In this document: piece after piece, positions 36,138 through 45,428 of the stretch
Numbering within the stretch: the first letter of the stretch is position 1
Layout of the letters: each line of letters starts with the position of its first letter
From: Bacteroidales bacterium
GTDB lineage: Bacteria; Bacteroidota; Bacteroidia; Bacteroidales; P3
Direction of reading: 5' to 3'
DNA: 58,297 nucleotides
Assembly (NCBI GenBank): GCA_017522255.1
Contig: JAFWZP010000048.1
Location: 1-58,297 of the forward strand
Made by a program: the position numbers and the translations under genes
Notes under the pieces: generated by a model
What the model was told of the DNA's origin: nothing
Database searches by the model: none
What the model saw: only the letters and a program-made list of their open reading frames with translations

Positions 36138-37013
36138 TTATTTAGTGGTAATTACCAAGTAATCGGTATACTTCCAAAAGTCGTTGGGGTTAATTATTTT
36201 TATTGCCGAGCATACTTTTTTGTCGTTCATTACAAGTTCGTAGCTTTCTTCGGGGTGACGCGAAAGCACTTTAACCTTTTCTTTATTGATGTTTATGATG
36301 TTTGTAGTGGTTTTGTCGGCTTGAGTAAACAATTGAGTGTTCATGTCGTTTGTTACTTGTTGCTTTTTGCCTATGCCTATAAAACCACCTGTTTTGGTTA
36401 CTATGCCGGCTTCTTTAAGTTCGTCGTACGATCCAATTATGTAGTATACTTTGTTGGCTTCGGCTATTTGTTGAGCTATTATTTGTTCCTTTTCGGTGTT
36501 TGATTTTGTAAGCTCAGCCACATTGGTGTTTAGGTTTTCTATTATTATGTTCTTTTGTTCGAGTTCGGTTACAAGAGTTTGTATTTCGTTTTCTTGTTCA
36601 TCGATACGTGTTTGAAGTTTTTCGATATATTCTTTTAATTTAGAGTTTTCGGTGTTCGATTCGGACAACTTCTTGTTTAATGCATTCAATTTTTGTTTGT
36701 TTGCAGTAAGCATGTTGTTGATGTCGGTGATTTGGTCGGTGATTTTCATCTTCACATCGTTGCGTATTTCGGTTTTGCCTCTACGCAATTCTTCTACCGA
36801 ACCAAATTTTGAAGTAACTTTTGCAAGGTTGTCTTCTATTTCGTTTAGCGTTTCAAAGAACTGACTCATTTCATCGTTTTTCGAGTCTACTATCGATTGC
36901 AACGAGTCTATTGTTTTTTGGTTTCGAGCTCTTTCTTCTTCTATTCCGTTACAACTTGTTATTGTTGCAAATATGCAGGCTGCTATGCCTAATGCTAATG
37001 CTTTGTTCTTCAT
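36138..37013 (-). CDS. Coiled-coil lipoprotein of unknown function
   Basis: 291 residues. A lipoprotein signal peptide with lipobox ATITSC (MKNKALALGIAACIFATITSC, Cys about 21) is followed by a long heptad-rich stretch (about 25-185). It is full of Glu, Lys, Gln and Asn (LNKKLSESNTENSKLKEYIEKL, NLNTNVAELTKSNTEKEQIIAQ). The last 100 residues look globular: NKVYYIIGSYDELKEAGIV, then KQQVTNDMNTQLFTQ and HPEESYELVMNDKKVCSAIKI. YYIIGSYDELKEAGI resembles a pattern seen in many uncharacterised Bacteroidetes lipoproteins. It is probably anchored in the outer or inner membrane facing the periplasm. No catalytic motif is visible. Confidence 0.75.
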   Translation of the reverse strand: MKNKALALGIAACIFATITSCNGIEEERARNQKTIDSLQSIVDSKNDEMSQFFETLNEIEDNLAKVTSKFGSVEELRRGKTEIRNDVKMKITDQITDINNMLTANKQKLNALNKKLSESNTENSKLKEYIEKLQTRIDEQENEIQTLVTELEQKNIIIENLNTNVAELTKSNTEKEQIIAQQIAEANKVYYIIGSYDELKEAGIVTKTGGFIGIGKKQQVTNDMNTQLFTQADKTTTNIININKEKVKVLSRHPEESYELVMNDKKVCSAIKIINPNDFWKYTDYLVITTK

Positions 37014-37222
37014 TTTGTCTTGTATTTAGTTTAACAATAAAAATATTTAGTTCTCAAATTCGGCTATAATAACGTGTTTTTTTTAGAAATATTGAGTAAC
37101 CCGAAAAAAAACTTGCGATATTTTGCTTTTTTTTGTTCTTTTTTTCTGTTTGTTTGGTGGCATATAACTTCACTGTGGAATAAAAAAGAATAAAAAAACT
37201 TGCAAATATTCGTCAAAAATGC

Positions 37223-37230
37223 TACCTTTG
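37223..37230 (+). promoter_or_regulatory. Promoter -7 box for corA
   Basis: TACCTTTG followed by CAAAA, 68 bases before the start. CTTGC about 22 bases upstream fits the -33 region. Confidence 0.75.
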
Positions 37231-37298
37231 CAAAAAAATATAAGGAATGTAGAATATATACGACATACAGAATATCAATTAAATAGAAAGGGGGCGAC

Positions 37299-38222
37299 GT
37301 GATAGAGACAATCCAATATCAAGGCCTTAAGTGGCATCACATATCAAATCCGAACGAAGAAGATTATCGTTTTTTACTCGAAACGTATAATTTTCACCCC
37401 TTAGATATTGAAGACTGTCGTGGAACCAACCAACGTCCTAAGATTGACGAATACGATGATTATTATTTCTTGATACTCCATTTTCCATACTTCGACAAGG
37501 GTAATAAGTTTATCCGTATCAAAGAAGTGAAGATATTTTGGGGCAAAAATTATATCATAACCATAGGTAAATCGCACTGGGTGGTAAAGCGTTTGTTCGA
37601 CCAAAGCAAGGAAGAGCTTGACAATGGCGATATAAATGAATTGATGTTTTCGTCTACTGATATATTGTTATATCATCTTTTGGATAGGCTTATGGGCGAG
37701 TCGTACACACTAATATTACGTATAGGTGCCGAAGTGGATTTAATCAACTACGATATTTTCAACAAAAAGGCACAGCGTATAATCGAATTGATTTCTATCA
37801 CTCGTAGAAATATTATTTTACTGAATACTACTTTCAAACCTCAGTTGCGATTGTTTCATCAATTCGAAAGCGGGGGTATAAAAGGTTTCGTTAAGCAAGA
37901 CGAATTTGATATGGAAGACTATTGGGGTAATATATTGGATAAATACCAAAAGATGTTCGACCTTGTGGAAGACTATGGCGAATTGATTGAGGGTTTGTCC
38001 AAAACTTTCGATTCGTTGCAGGCCAACAAAACCAACGAGATAATGCGGGTGCTAACTTATTTCTCCACCATTATGCTCCCTCTTACCGTGGTTACAGGTA
38101 TGTATGGTATGAATGTAAAGTTGCCATTCCAATCCGAAGCATGGTCGTTTTGGGGGGTGTTGGGATTAATGATAGCCATAACAGTGGGACTGCTGGTATT
38201 CTTTAAACGTCGATTGAGGTAA
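37299..38222 (+). CDS. corA: CorA-type magnesium/cobalt channel
   Basis: 307 residues starting at GTG 37299, preceded by an AGAAAGGGGG stretch; no suitable ATG lies near the conserved N-terminus. The large cytoplasmic domain (DIEDCRGTNQRPKIDEYDDYYFLILHFPYF) leads through a long helix to two C-terminal membrane segments. The first ends in the selectivity motif YGMNVKLPF. It forms a pentameric Mg2+ channel at the inner membrane. Length and tail are normal. Confidence 0.93.
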   Translation: MIETIQYQGLKWHHISNPNEEDYRFLLETYNFHPLDIEDCRGTNQRPKIDEYDDYYFLILHFPYFDKGNKFIRIKEVKIFWGKNYIITIGKSHWVVKRLFDQSKEELDNGDINELMFSSTDILLYHLLDRLMGESYTLILRIGAEVDLINYDIFNKKAQRIIELISITRRNIILLNTTFKPQLRLFHQFESGGIKGFVKQDEFDMEDYWGNILDKYQKMFDLVEDYGELIEGLSKTFDSLQANKTNEIMRVLTYFSTIMLPLTVVTGMYGMNVKLPFQSEAWSFWGVLGLMIAITVGLLVFFKRRLR

Positions 38223-38275
38223 TAAATTCTTCGGTTTATAATCCTAAACGGTATATAATATAACAATATAAGAGA

Positions 38276-38312
38276 AAAAGGAATGTGACTTTAAAATCAC
38301 ATTCCTTTTTTT
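38276..38312. terminator. Bidirectional terminator between corA and the PLP enzyme gene
   Basis: AAAAAGGAATGTGA, loop CTTTAAAA, TCACATTCCTTTTTTT. It serves the convergent genes on both sides. Confidence 0.9.
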
Positions 38313-38329
38313 ATTTGTTTTTGTAGAAA

Positions 38330-39529
38330 TTATTTTTTCGATTCTTCAACAGCTTCGGCTATAAGTTGGAATGTGCGTTCGATATCGTTGTCCAAACCTA
38401 CGCTGAAACGGATCAAACCTTCGCTCATACCCATTTCTTTTTGCAAATCTTCGGGTACTTCGCTCGAGGTTGACTTACCGCTGTTAGAGAATAATGTTTT
38501 GAAGTAGCCAAGACTTACTGCAAGGTATCCAACGCCTTTGTCTTGCATTATTTCCATTATTCTGCTGGCTGCATCGGCAGTTCCCATATCGATGCTTATC
38601 ATACCGCCAAATCCATATCCGGGGTTCATCATGCTCTTGAACAATTCGTGGTCAACGTGTTCGGGCAATCCGGGATAGTTGTATTTAAAGCCTACTTCTT
38701 TAAAACGTTTAGCAAGATACATTGCGTTTTCGCTATGTTTTTGCATACGTATGTGAAGTGTGTGTAAGTTTTTCAATATCGACGAAGAACGCATAGGATC
38801 TAATACCGGACCAAGAAGCATGGCTGTACCATCGTTTACGTCTATCAACGAGTTGATGTATTCGGCTGTTCCGCATATAGCACCTGCCACACAGTCGTTC
38901 TTGCCATTGATAAATTTGGTCATACTGTATACTACTACGTCGGCACCCAATTGATAAGGGCTGAATATCATAGGAGTGAAAGTGTTGTCAACCAATAAGC
39001 GAGCACCATTTTCGTGTGCTATTTTGCTTAGTTCGGGAATGTTGGCAATGCGAAGCAATGGGTTGTTCATTGTTTCGGTATAAAGCACTTTGGTATTTGG
39101 ACGTATAGCTTTCTTAACGGCTTCCAAGTCTTGGAAGTTAACAAAAGTAACTTCTACACCCCATTTTTTGATGTAGTTGTTAAGGAAAGCGAAAGTACCA
39201 CCGTATGTAGTCATAGAGCTTACTATGTGGTCGCCTTGTTTTACTTCGTGAAGCAAAGCACAAGTGATAGCTGCCATACCCGAGCCTGTTACCCAAGCTG
39301 CTTCGGTGCCTTCCATGGCTGCCAATGCATTGCACAACGACATGTTGCTTGGATTCCAGTGGCGAGAATATAAGAAATATCCTTCTGTTTCGCCGTGGAA
39401 TGTGTCGGTCATAAGGTGTGCTTTTTCGAATGCAAATGTAGCACTATCGCTGATAGATGGGTTAACGCCTCTGAAAGGATCTCTACCATCTAATTTTTGA
39501 ATGTTGGTTGCTGGATCAAATTTGTTCAT
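38330..39529 (-). CDS. Cys/Met metabolism PLP-dependent enzyme (gamma-lyase or synthase type)
   Basis: 399 residues of the cystathionine gamma-synthase family (fold type I). The PLP lysine lies in VVYSMTKFINGKNDCVAGAICG, the phosphate-binding region is VTGSGMAAITCALL, and VDNTFTPMIF carries the PLP ring-contacting Asp. Family members include methionine gamma-lyase, cystathionine gamma-lyase and O-acetylhomoserine sulfhydrylase. The sequence alone does not separate these, though methionine gamma-lyase-like enzymes are common in Bacteroidales. The gene is monocistronic, with its own promoter and terminator. Confidence 0.88.
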   Translation of the reverse strand: MNKFDPATNIQKLDGRDPFRGVNPSISDSATFAFEKAHLMTDTFHGETEGYFLYSRHWNPSNMSLCNALAAMEGTEAAWVTGSGMAAITCALLHEVKQGDHIVSSMTTYGGTFAFLNNYIKKWGVEVTFVNFQDLEAVKKAIRPNTKVLYTETMNNPLLRIANIPELSKIAHENGARLLVDNTFTPMIFSPYQLGADVVVYSMTKFINGKNDCVAGAICGTAEYINSLIDVNDGTAMLLGPVLDPMRSSSILKNLHTLHIRMQKHSENAMYLAKRFKEVGFKYNYPGLPEHVDHELFKSMMNPGYGFGGMISIDMGTADAASRIMEIMQDKGVGYLAVSLGYFKTLFSNSGKSTSSEVPEDLQKEMGMSEGLIRFSVGLDNDIERTFQLIAEAVEESKK

Positions 39530-39595
39530 CGTATTTCTCTATATTTAATGTATATATACTATATTATTTATTTGTTTTCTATTCTTCAAACGATT

Positions 39596-39605
39596 TGCAA
39601 AGTTA
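39596..39605 (-). promoter_or_regulatory. Promoter -7 box for the PLP enzyme
   Basis: TAACTTTGCA on the minus strand, about 70 bases upstream of the start. Confidence 0.75.
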
Positions 39606-39676
39606 CAAAATTTTTCTTTAATATCAATCTCTATTACAATATTTATTTGTTGCGTTGCGTTTAGTTGCTTGAATTT

Positions 39677-41461
39677 TTAGTAGTTGCTTAGTTTAAATAC
39701 CCACACTGCATCGCTTTTAAGGTCGGAATATTTTAGTGTTTTTGTGTCGATGGTTAGTGTTTTTGTGTCGTTGTTGTAGTTCCATTTTAGTTCTTTGTTG
39801 CAGCCCAATAGTGTTACTTTCATATTTTTTGTCGGTTGCTTGATGTTTTGCAATGTCAATGTTTCGTCGGGGTATTTTAGGGCCATGGCATATATGTTGT
39901 CGCCTTTGGTGGTATAGCACACTGTGGGTTGCATGCATGTGTATTTTGCTGCAAAGCCTTCGGTTGGTTTAACATATTCTTTTTCTTGGCTTTTCGATTG
40001 CCACCATAGTTTCATCACGGCTTCTAAGTTGGTTTCTTTGTATATTATTTTTATGGGATAGGTTTCGCCTTTTTTTAGTTTTATGGTTGCCTTGGTGGCG
40101 TTGTGTTTTTGTGCTTCTTCGGCATTGCTTTCGGTGGCGTTGCCCGATGGTTTGGTGTAGTTTATTATGGTGTCGTTGCCCACTATCACCATTGCATAGT
40201 CTTCGGCTTCTATTTCGAAGGTGTATTTTTCGTTGTACTTCGGGCATATAGTGCCATTCCATTGGGCATCAAAGTTGTCGTAGCTTATTCGTTTGTCGGG
40301 CGAGTTGCGTTTCCAATTAAAATTCAGCACACTGTCGGTGCGTGTTACTTCCACTTGTTCGTATTCATAAAAATGTGTAAAGGGGCGTGTTTCGTATATT
40401 GCTTCGCCATTTATCTTAAGCCAATCGCCAAGGTCTTTTAACCGTTCTTGTTGTATGAGAGGTATTTTGCCATCGGCAGTGGGACCCACATTCAATGTCA
40501 TTCCGCCGCCTGCTGCCACCAGTTTGCAAAAGTGTTGTATCAGTTCTTTTGAAGTAAGGTAGTTGCTAAGGGGTTCGCGACGGTTGTAGGCAAAGGAGCG
40601 TCCTATGCCGCGACATTCGGCCCATGGACGGTCGGTTTGCAAAATGCCGGAACTGTATTCAGGTGTGCGAAAGCCATGTTCGGTGCCTGCTCCCCAGCGG
40701 TCGTTTACTATGGCTTCGGGGCCTACGGTGTTGTAGTACCACGATATCAATTCTTCGGCTTTGAAGTCGGTGGCTTTGTTGTTCCACTCTCCATCGGTGA
40801 ATATAACCGATGGTTTATAGCGGCTTACAAGTTCTTTGAATTGTGGTATCATATATGTATTCACATAGTTGCCTATCGAGTCGTCGGGGTCTTGCATCCA
40901 TATATGTTTGGGGTTGGTCCATTCGGTGAGCGAATAATAAAAGCCCATTTTCATGCCTTTGTTGCGTACTGCCTCGGTTAGTTCGCTCACTATGTTGCGT
41001 TTCGGACCGCCCACCACACTGTTCCAGTTGGGTTGGTATTTGCTGTCCCATAGGCAGTAGCCGTCGTGGTGCTTGCTAACAAGTAGCACATATCTGGCAC
41101 CGCTTTGTTCAAATATATCGGCCCATTCGTTGGGGTTCCATAGCTCGGCTTTGAACAGTTTGTCGAAGTCGCGATAGGTTATGCCATCGCCGTATGTTTT
41201 GTTTTGGAAGTTTATTCTGACGGTGTCGCCCACCATAAGTCCGCGGTAGTACCATTCGCCATAGCCTTCCACTCCGGCATAGGCAGGCACCGAGTATACG
41301 CCCCAGTGTATGAATATGCCCAATTTGGCATCGCTAAACCATTCGGGGTAGCCTCGTTCGTTTATCGATTGCCATGTGGGTTGAACCTCTTGGGCTTTGC
41401 CGGCTTTTATGCCTATGCATATCGCCAGACTGCATATCAATATCTTTTTAGTCAAATTCAT
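39677..41461 (-). CDS. Alpha-L-fucosidase (GH29) with C-terminal PA14-like domain
   Basis: 594 residues. The signal peptide runs to about residue 23 (IGIKAGKAQ). The GH29 catalytic barrel follows: WFSDAKLGIFIHWGVYSVPAY, YVLLVSKHHDGYCLWDS, KMGFYYSLTEW and SVIFTDGEW, with the expected nucleophile D223. Residues about 375-485 (WNGTICPKYNEKYTFEIEAEDYAMVIVGNDTIINY ... MKLWWQS) look like a PA14 carbohydrate-binding domain. A small beta-domain closes the protein. It would release terminal L-fucose from host or plant glycans in the periplasm or outside the cell. It follows the aminotransferase gene by 24 bp and is probably co-transcribed. No SusC/SusD pair is nearby. Confidence 0.92.
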   Translation of the reverse strand: MNLTKKILICSLAICIGIKAGKAQEVQPTWQSINERGYPEWFSDAKLGIFIHWGVYSVPAYAGVEGYGEWYYRGLMVGDTVRINFQNKTYGDGITYRDFDKLFKAELWNPNEWADIFEQSGARYVLLVSKHHDGYCLWDSKYQPNWNSVVGGPKRNIVSELTEAVRNKGMKMGFYYSLTEWTNPKHIWMQDPDDSIGNYVNTYMIPQFKELVSRYKPSVIFTDGEWNNKATDFKAEELISWYYNTVGPEAIVNDRWGAGTEHGFRTPEYSSGILQTDRPWAECRGIGRSFAYNRREPLSNYLTSKELIQHFCKLVAAGGGMTLNVGPTADGKIPLIQQERLKDLGDWLKINGEAIYETRPFTHFYEYEQVEVTRTDSVLNFNWKRNSPDKRISYDNFDAQWNGTICPKYNEKYTFEIEAEDYAMVIVGNDTIINYTKPSGNATESNAEEAQKHNATKATIKLKKGETYPIKIIYKETNLEAVMKLWWQSKSQEKEYVKPTEGFAAKYTCMQPTVCYTTKGDNIYAMALKYPDETLTLQNIKQPTKNMKVTLLGCNKELKWNYNNDTKTLTIDTKTLKYSDLKSDAVWVFKLSNY

Positions 41462-41485
41462 GGTTGTATAGTGTATTTTATTGTT

Positions 41486-42670
41486 TTATATTTCGTTTAA
41501 ACTTTTGATTATTAATTCTATTGCTTCGTTGGTTTCGCTGTCCGAAATGGTTAGCGGTGGTGCTATCCTAAACGAGTTTAGCTTGTAAAGAAACGAGTCG
41601 GTTACCAAACCGTTGTCTATAAAGCGGTCGAGGAGTTTCCAATATATCTCTTCTGTTTCGAGGTCGCAAGCCAAAAACAAACCTTGTCGGCGTATGCCTG
41701 TTAGTTTGCTGTTGTTTTTCAATGCCTCTTCAAACAGTCTGCCTTTTTCTTCGGCATTTTGCCATAGCTCTTCTTCGGCTATCACTTTTAGCGATGCCAA
41801 TGCTGCGGCACAGCTTACGGGGTGTCCCCCAAAGGTGGTGATATGTCCCAATATAGGGTTGTAGGTGAGGCTGTTCATTATCTCTTTCGAGCTTACAAAA
41901 GCACCTATGGGCATGCCTCCGCCCATGGCTTTGGCTATTATAAGTATGTCGGGAGTAACGGTTTTGTTTAGGTAAAACATCGAGCCTGTGCGTCCAAAGC
42001 CTGTTTGCACCTCGTCGAATATCAGCAATGTGCCGGTGTCGGTGCAGCGTTGGCGTAGCTTTTCCATATAGCCTTCGGCGGGTACAATAAGTCCGTTTTC
42101 GGACTGCAAGGGGTCGAGGATAACGCAGGCCGTTTGGGTGGTGATGTGTTCGAGGTCGTCGAAGTTGTTGAACCGTATGGCACGGGTGCCGGGCAGTAGG
42201 GGACGGAAGGCGTACCTAAACTCTTCGTTGCCCATAATGCTTATGGCACCATGGGTGCTGCCATGGTAGGCGTTGGTGGTGTGGATTATTTCGCCTCGTC
42301 CCGTGTAGCGTTTGGCAAGTTTTAGTGCTCCTTCAACGGCTTCGCTACCGCTGTTTACGTAATATATGTTGTTCAGTGTCGGCGGCAATAGCTTTGTAAG
42401 CATCTCGGCATATTGCACTTGCGGACTTTGTATGTATTCGCCATACACCATCAGGTGCATATATTTCGAGGCTTGCTCTTGAACGGCTGCCACCACTTTG
42501 GGGTGGCAATGTCCCACGTTGCTTACCGCCACTCCCGATATAAGGTCGATATAGCGTTTGCCATCGGGCGAATACATATAGCATCCTTGGGCATTGGCTA
42601 TCTCTATACCTATGGGCGACGAGGTGGTTTGTGCCACTTTTTGATAAAATATTTCGCGTTCTATCGACAT
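41486..42670 (-). CDS. Class III PLP aminotransferase, acetylornithine/ornithine type
   Basis: 394 residues. Hallmarks are DGKRYIDLISGVAVSNVGHCHP, YVNSGSEAVEGALKLAKRYTGR, IFDEVQTGFGRTG and the PLP lysine in IIAKAMGGGMPIGAFV. ILDPLQSENGLIVP and TTFGGHPVSCAAALA complete the class III pattern. ArgD-like acetylornithine and succinylornithine aminotransferases are the closest group, but other substrates (4-aminobutyrate, lysine) are possible because no arginine genes are adjacent. It is the first gene of a two-gene unit with the fucosidase. Confidence 0.85.
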   Translation of the reverse strand: MSIEREIFYQKVAQTTSSPIGIEIANAQGCYMYSPDGKRYIDLISGVAVSNVGHCHPKVVAAVQEQASKYMHLMVYGEYIQSPQVQYAEMLTKLLPPTLNNIYYVNSGSEAVEGALKLAKRYTGRGEIIHTTNAYHGSTHGAISIMGNEEFRYAFRPLLPGTRAIRFNNFDDLEHITTQTACVILDPLQSENGLIVPAEGYMEKLRQRCTDTGTLLIFDEVQTGFGRTGSMFYLNKTVTPDILIIAKAMGGGMPIGAFVSSKEIMNSLTYNPILGHITTFGGHPVSCAAALASLKVIAEEELWQNAEEKGRLFEEALKNNSKLTGIRRQGLFLACDLETEEIYWKLLDRFIDNGLVTDSFLYKLNSFRIAPPLTISDSETNEAIELIIKSLNEI

Positions 42671-42770
42671 CTATATTTCGTGTTTTTTTTATCCTTATAT
42701 AGTAGCTATCACATCGTTATGAGGTGTTGTGCTGCTATATCTTTTTGTGTTGTATCTATTGATTTTGCAT

Positions 42771-42780
42771 TGCAAATGTA
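42771..42780 (-). promoter_or_regulatory. Promoter -7 box for the aminotransferase-fucosidase unit
   Basis: TACATTTGCA on the minus strand, about 100 bases upstream of the aminotransferase start. Confidence 0.65.
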
Positions 42781-43003
42781 CGAATATTTTTCGACATGGG
42801 CAACTTGACTTTACTTTTTATAAGTTGTCTAAGATATTTATGATAATAATAAAATTATTATATATTAACGGTGTTCTATTTAACTCGAAAAATCGAATAT
42901 TTATTCACTTGTAATTTATTTTGCAAAAATATCGCGCTCTCGCGAGGTTATTGCGGTAAGGTGTTGATTGTCAGATGTGGTGTTTTCTGTGCAAAAATCG
43001 TTT

Positions 43004-43048
43004 GGGTGTGCTTTTATTTATGATATACCACAAAAATGAAGCACACCC
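43004..43048. repeat. Perfect 10-bp inverted repeat
   Basis: GGGTGTGCTT (43004-43013) and AAGCACACCC (43039-43048) flank 25 AT-rich bases. It could be a hairpin or a binding site. No T run follows, so it is not an obvious terminator. Confidence 0.7.
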
Positions 43049-43079
43049 GGGTTTGAATAGCTCGATGGTAGGGTGTCAA

Positions 43080-43270
43080 AAATTTTATCGGGAGGTTTTT
43101 TCAACAACCTCGCCTGGAAATTTCCACTGCATCGTGAGGAAAAATCCACTGCATCGCGAGGGAATTTCGACAGGCATTTAACATTTTCAATTTTCTTTTA
43201 ACATTTAAGGCAACTTCGACGAAGTCAACATCCGCAAATCACCTGCAAAGCAATTTTTAGAAATTGCCTT
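43080..43270. repeat. Dispersed intergenic repeat, copy 2
   Basis: It contains two tandem CCACTGCATCGyGAGG stretches, a CAACTTCGACGAAGTCAAC palindrome-like block and a 38-bp end (43233-43270) matching 13222-13259 at 35 positions. The last portion is bounded by AAGGCAA (43207-43213) and TTGCCTT (43264-43270). Confidence 0.6.
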
Positions 43271-43336
43271 GGGAGCCATTCCAAAGCCTATTGAAAAATA
43301 TTTCCTCAAAAACCTCGCATTATTCCAAAAATATGC

Positions 43337-43344
43337 GTATCTTT
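43337..43344 (+). promoter_or_regulatory. Promoter -7 box for the PEGA/FISUMP gene
   Basis: TATCTTTG followed by CACTT, 54 bases upstream of the start. Confidence 0.8.
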
Positions 43345-43398
43345 GCACTTCCAAATAAATGTAAAATAACTTCTAACGAAATATAGATTAATATCATA

Positions 43399-45381
43399 AT
43401 GGGAAAAATAAAAAAACTGTTTATAACTATCATATTGTTGCTGAGTGCAGCGTTGGTGTCGAACGCACAGGAATTGGGAGTGGTAAGTTTTGAAAAGTTG
43501 CCAAACGATATGGCGGCACGTGTGAATAATGTGCGCGACATGAATGGCGACCTATGTGCTTTGCTTAAGATAGAAACTTCGGCTACGGGCTTTCATTTTC
43601 AAGGATTTGTGGAGAAAACCGAGCAGCAGGTGGGCGAAATATATGTGTATGTGACGCCCGGAATAAGATTTTTGACCATCAAACATCAGCAGCTTGGGGT
43701 GCTGCGAAACTACGAATTTCCGCAAGCCATAGAAAGCGGCTGTGTGTATGCCATGAAACTTGTGCATGGCAAGGTGGAGACAAAGGTAACGCCGGGAATT
43801 ACGCACAACTATTTGATTATACGCACCAAGGTGCCTACCTCCAAGATATACATAAACGGAGAATATGTGGGCAAAGGCGAGTGTAACAAGTATTTGCCCA
43901 TAGCACAAGAGCATACCTACAAGGTGGAAGCTCCGCTATACCATACCGCCACAGGAACGGTGCGATTGAAAGCCGATGCCAAAACCGACCTAAATGTAGA
44001 CCTGAAGCCTGCATACGGATACTTGCAGATAAGCACAACGCCCGAGCAGGGTGCCACCATCGAGATAAACGGACAGGAATATTCCTCGCTAACGCCTTTT
44101 ACCACAACGCCTATGGCAAGCGGAAAATATACCATACAGGCCTTTAGGCAGATGTACAAAACGGCAACGGTGGAGGCTGTGGTGGAAGACGGGAAAACCA
44201 CAAAGGTGGATATTCCATTGCTGCCAAACTATGGCGAGCTGTCGATAAAAACAGCCCACAACGACGACGAGATATATGTGGACAACACCTTGGTGGGCAA
44301 AGGCAGCTACAGCAAACGAATGGACGCAGGGGTGCATAGGATAGAGGTTAAGAAGGACAAGCACCAAACCTACACCACCACAGTGGACCTAAGCGCAGGA
44401 CAAACCATTGCCAAAAACATAGAAGCGTTGAAACCCATAGTGGGTTCGTTGAATATAAACTCTACGCCTATGGATGCCAACATAACCATAGATGGCAAAA
44501 ACTACGGAACCACACCCAATGTGATACCCGATATGCTGATAGGCAGGCACGACATAGTTCTTTCGAAGCAAGGATATTCCGATTTGCACCAAACGGTGAA
44601 TGTGGAAGAAGGCAAAATGGTAGAATATACTTTTGAGCTGCAGATGGGAAACATGGTAAGCATAGCCACCGATGCCGAAGGCGATGCACTATATGTTGAC
44701 GGACAATACATAGGCACCTCGCCAATGGAGACGCGTTTGTCCTTTGGCAGTCACACTGTGGAAGCCGAACGAGGTGGCAAAAGAGTGAGCCGCAATATAG
44801 ATGTGGCGGCAGGTGCTAAGCAGAGTGTTAGCTTGGCGTTTGAACAGAAAATAAATGGTCATGAATTTGTAGATTTAGGCTTAAGCGTAAAGTGGGCTAC
44901 TTGCAATGTTGGAGCAAGCCAACCGCACGGCTACGGCAACTACTACGCCTGGGGTGAAACCAAAACAAAGAGAAAGTATACCGAAAAGAATAGCCGTACC
45001 TATGGAAAAAACATGAGTGATATAAGTGGCAATAGCAATTACGATGTTGCCCGTGCCAATTGGGGTGGCAGTTGGCGTATGCCTACCAAAAGAGAGATGA
45101 AAGAACTCGTAAACAAATGCACTTGGACATGGACCAGCCAAAGCGGAGTAACCGGCCATAAGGTAACGGGACCTAATGGCAACAGTATCTTTCTTCCTGC
45201 TGCGGGCTACTGCGACGGGTCGTCGCGAGACGACGTTGGTGAGTACGGTTTCTATTGGAGTTCTACGCCCTACGAGGGCGGTACTGGCAGCGCCTACTAC
45301 CTCTACTTGCTCAGTGGCAGCCGCCTTGTGAATTGGAGCATTCGCTACTACGGGTTTACGGTTCGCCCGGTTTCAGAATAA
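43399..45381 (+). CDS. PEGA-repeat surface protein with C-terminal FISUMP domain
   Basis: 660 residues. The signal peptide is MGKIKKLFITIILLLSAALVSNAQ. About five PEGA-type beta modules span residues 130-480 (SKIYINGEYVGKGECNKYL, ATIEINGQEYSSLTPFTT, DEIYVDNTLVGKGSYSK, ANITIDGKNYGTTPNVI, DALYVDGQYIGTSPMET). The end (about 488-660) is a FISUMP domain: FVDLGLSVKWATCNVGAS, GGSWRMPTKREMKELV and YWSSTPYEGG, closing with GFTVRPV. FISUMP domains have a C-type-lectin/formylglycine-enzyme-like fold and probably bind ligands. Base use is richer in C and G than the neighbours, most of all in the last 140 bases. See the finding on possible diversification. Confidence 0.88.
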   Translation: MGKIKKLFITIILLLSAALVSNAQELGVVSFEKLPNDMAARVNNVRDMNGDLCALLKIETSATGFHFQGFVEKTEQQVGEIYVYVTPGIRFLTIKHQQLGVLRNYEFPQAIESGCVYAMKLVHGKVETKVTPGITHNYLIIRTKVPTSKIYINGEYVGKGECNKYLPIAQEHTYKVEAPLYHTATGTVRLKADAKTDLNVDLKPAYGYLQISTTPEQGATIEINGQEYSSLTPFTTTPMASGKYTIQAFRQMYKTATVEAVVEDGKTTKVDIPLLPNYGELSIKTAHNDDEIYVDNTLVGKGSYSKRMDAGVHRIEVKKDKHQTYTTTVDLSAGQTIAKNIEALKPIVGSLNINSTPMDANITIDGKNYGTTPNVIPDMLIGRHDIVLSKQGYSDLHQTVNVEEGKMVEYTFELQMGNMVSIATDAEGDALYVDGQYIGTSPMETRLSFGSHTVEAERGGKRVSRNIDVAAGAKQSVSLAFEQKINGHEFVDLGLSVKWATCNVGASQPHGYGNYYAWGETKTKRKYTEKNSRTYGKNMSDISGNSNYDVARANWGGSWRMPTKREMKELVNKCTWTWTSQSGVTGHKVTGPNGNSIFLPAAGYCDGSSRDDVGEYGFYWSSTPYEGGTGSAYYLYLLSGSRLVNWSIRYYGFTVRPVSE

Positions 45382-45428
45382 AGCGAAGCGCATTAGATTT
45401 ATTTGAAAATCATATATATCTTATCAAC

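Larger units (their letters stand above)
42671..43398. other. Intergenic region with promoters and repeats
   Basis: About 730 bases with divergent promoters (42771-42780 minus, 43337-43344 plus), a 10-bp inverted repeat (43004-43048) and dispersed repeat copy 2 (43080-43270). A frame at 42975-43181 runs through the repeats and is not called as a gene. Confidence 0.7.

Noticed and set aside
42975..43181. 68-codon frame between the aminotransferase and the PEGA gene
   Set aside because: It crosses a hairpin and the dispersed repeat, so it is best explained as a shadow of repeats.
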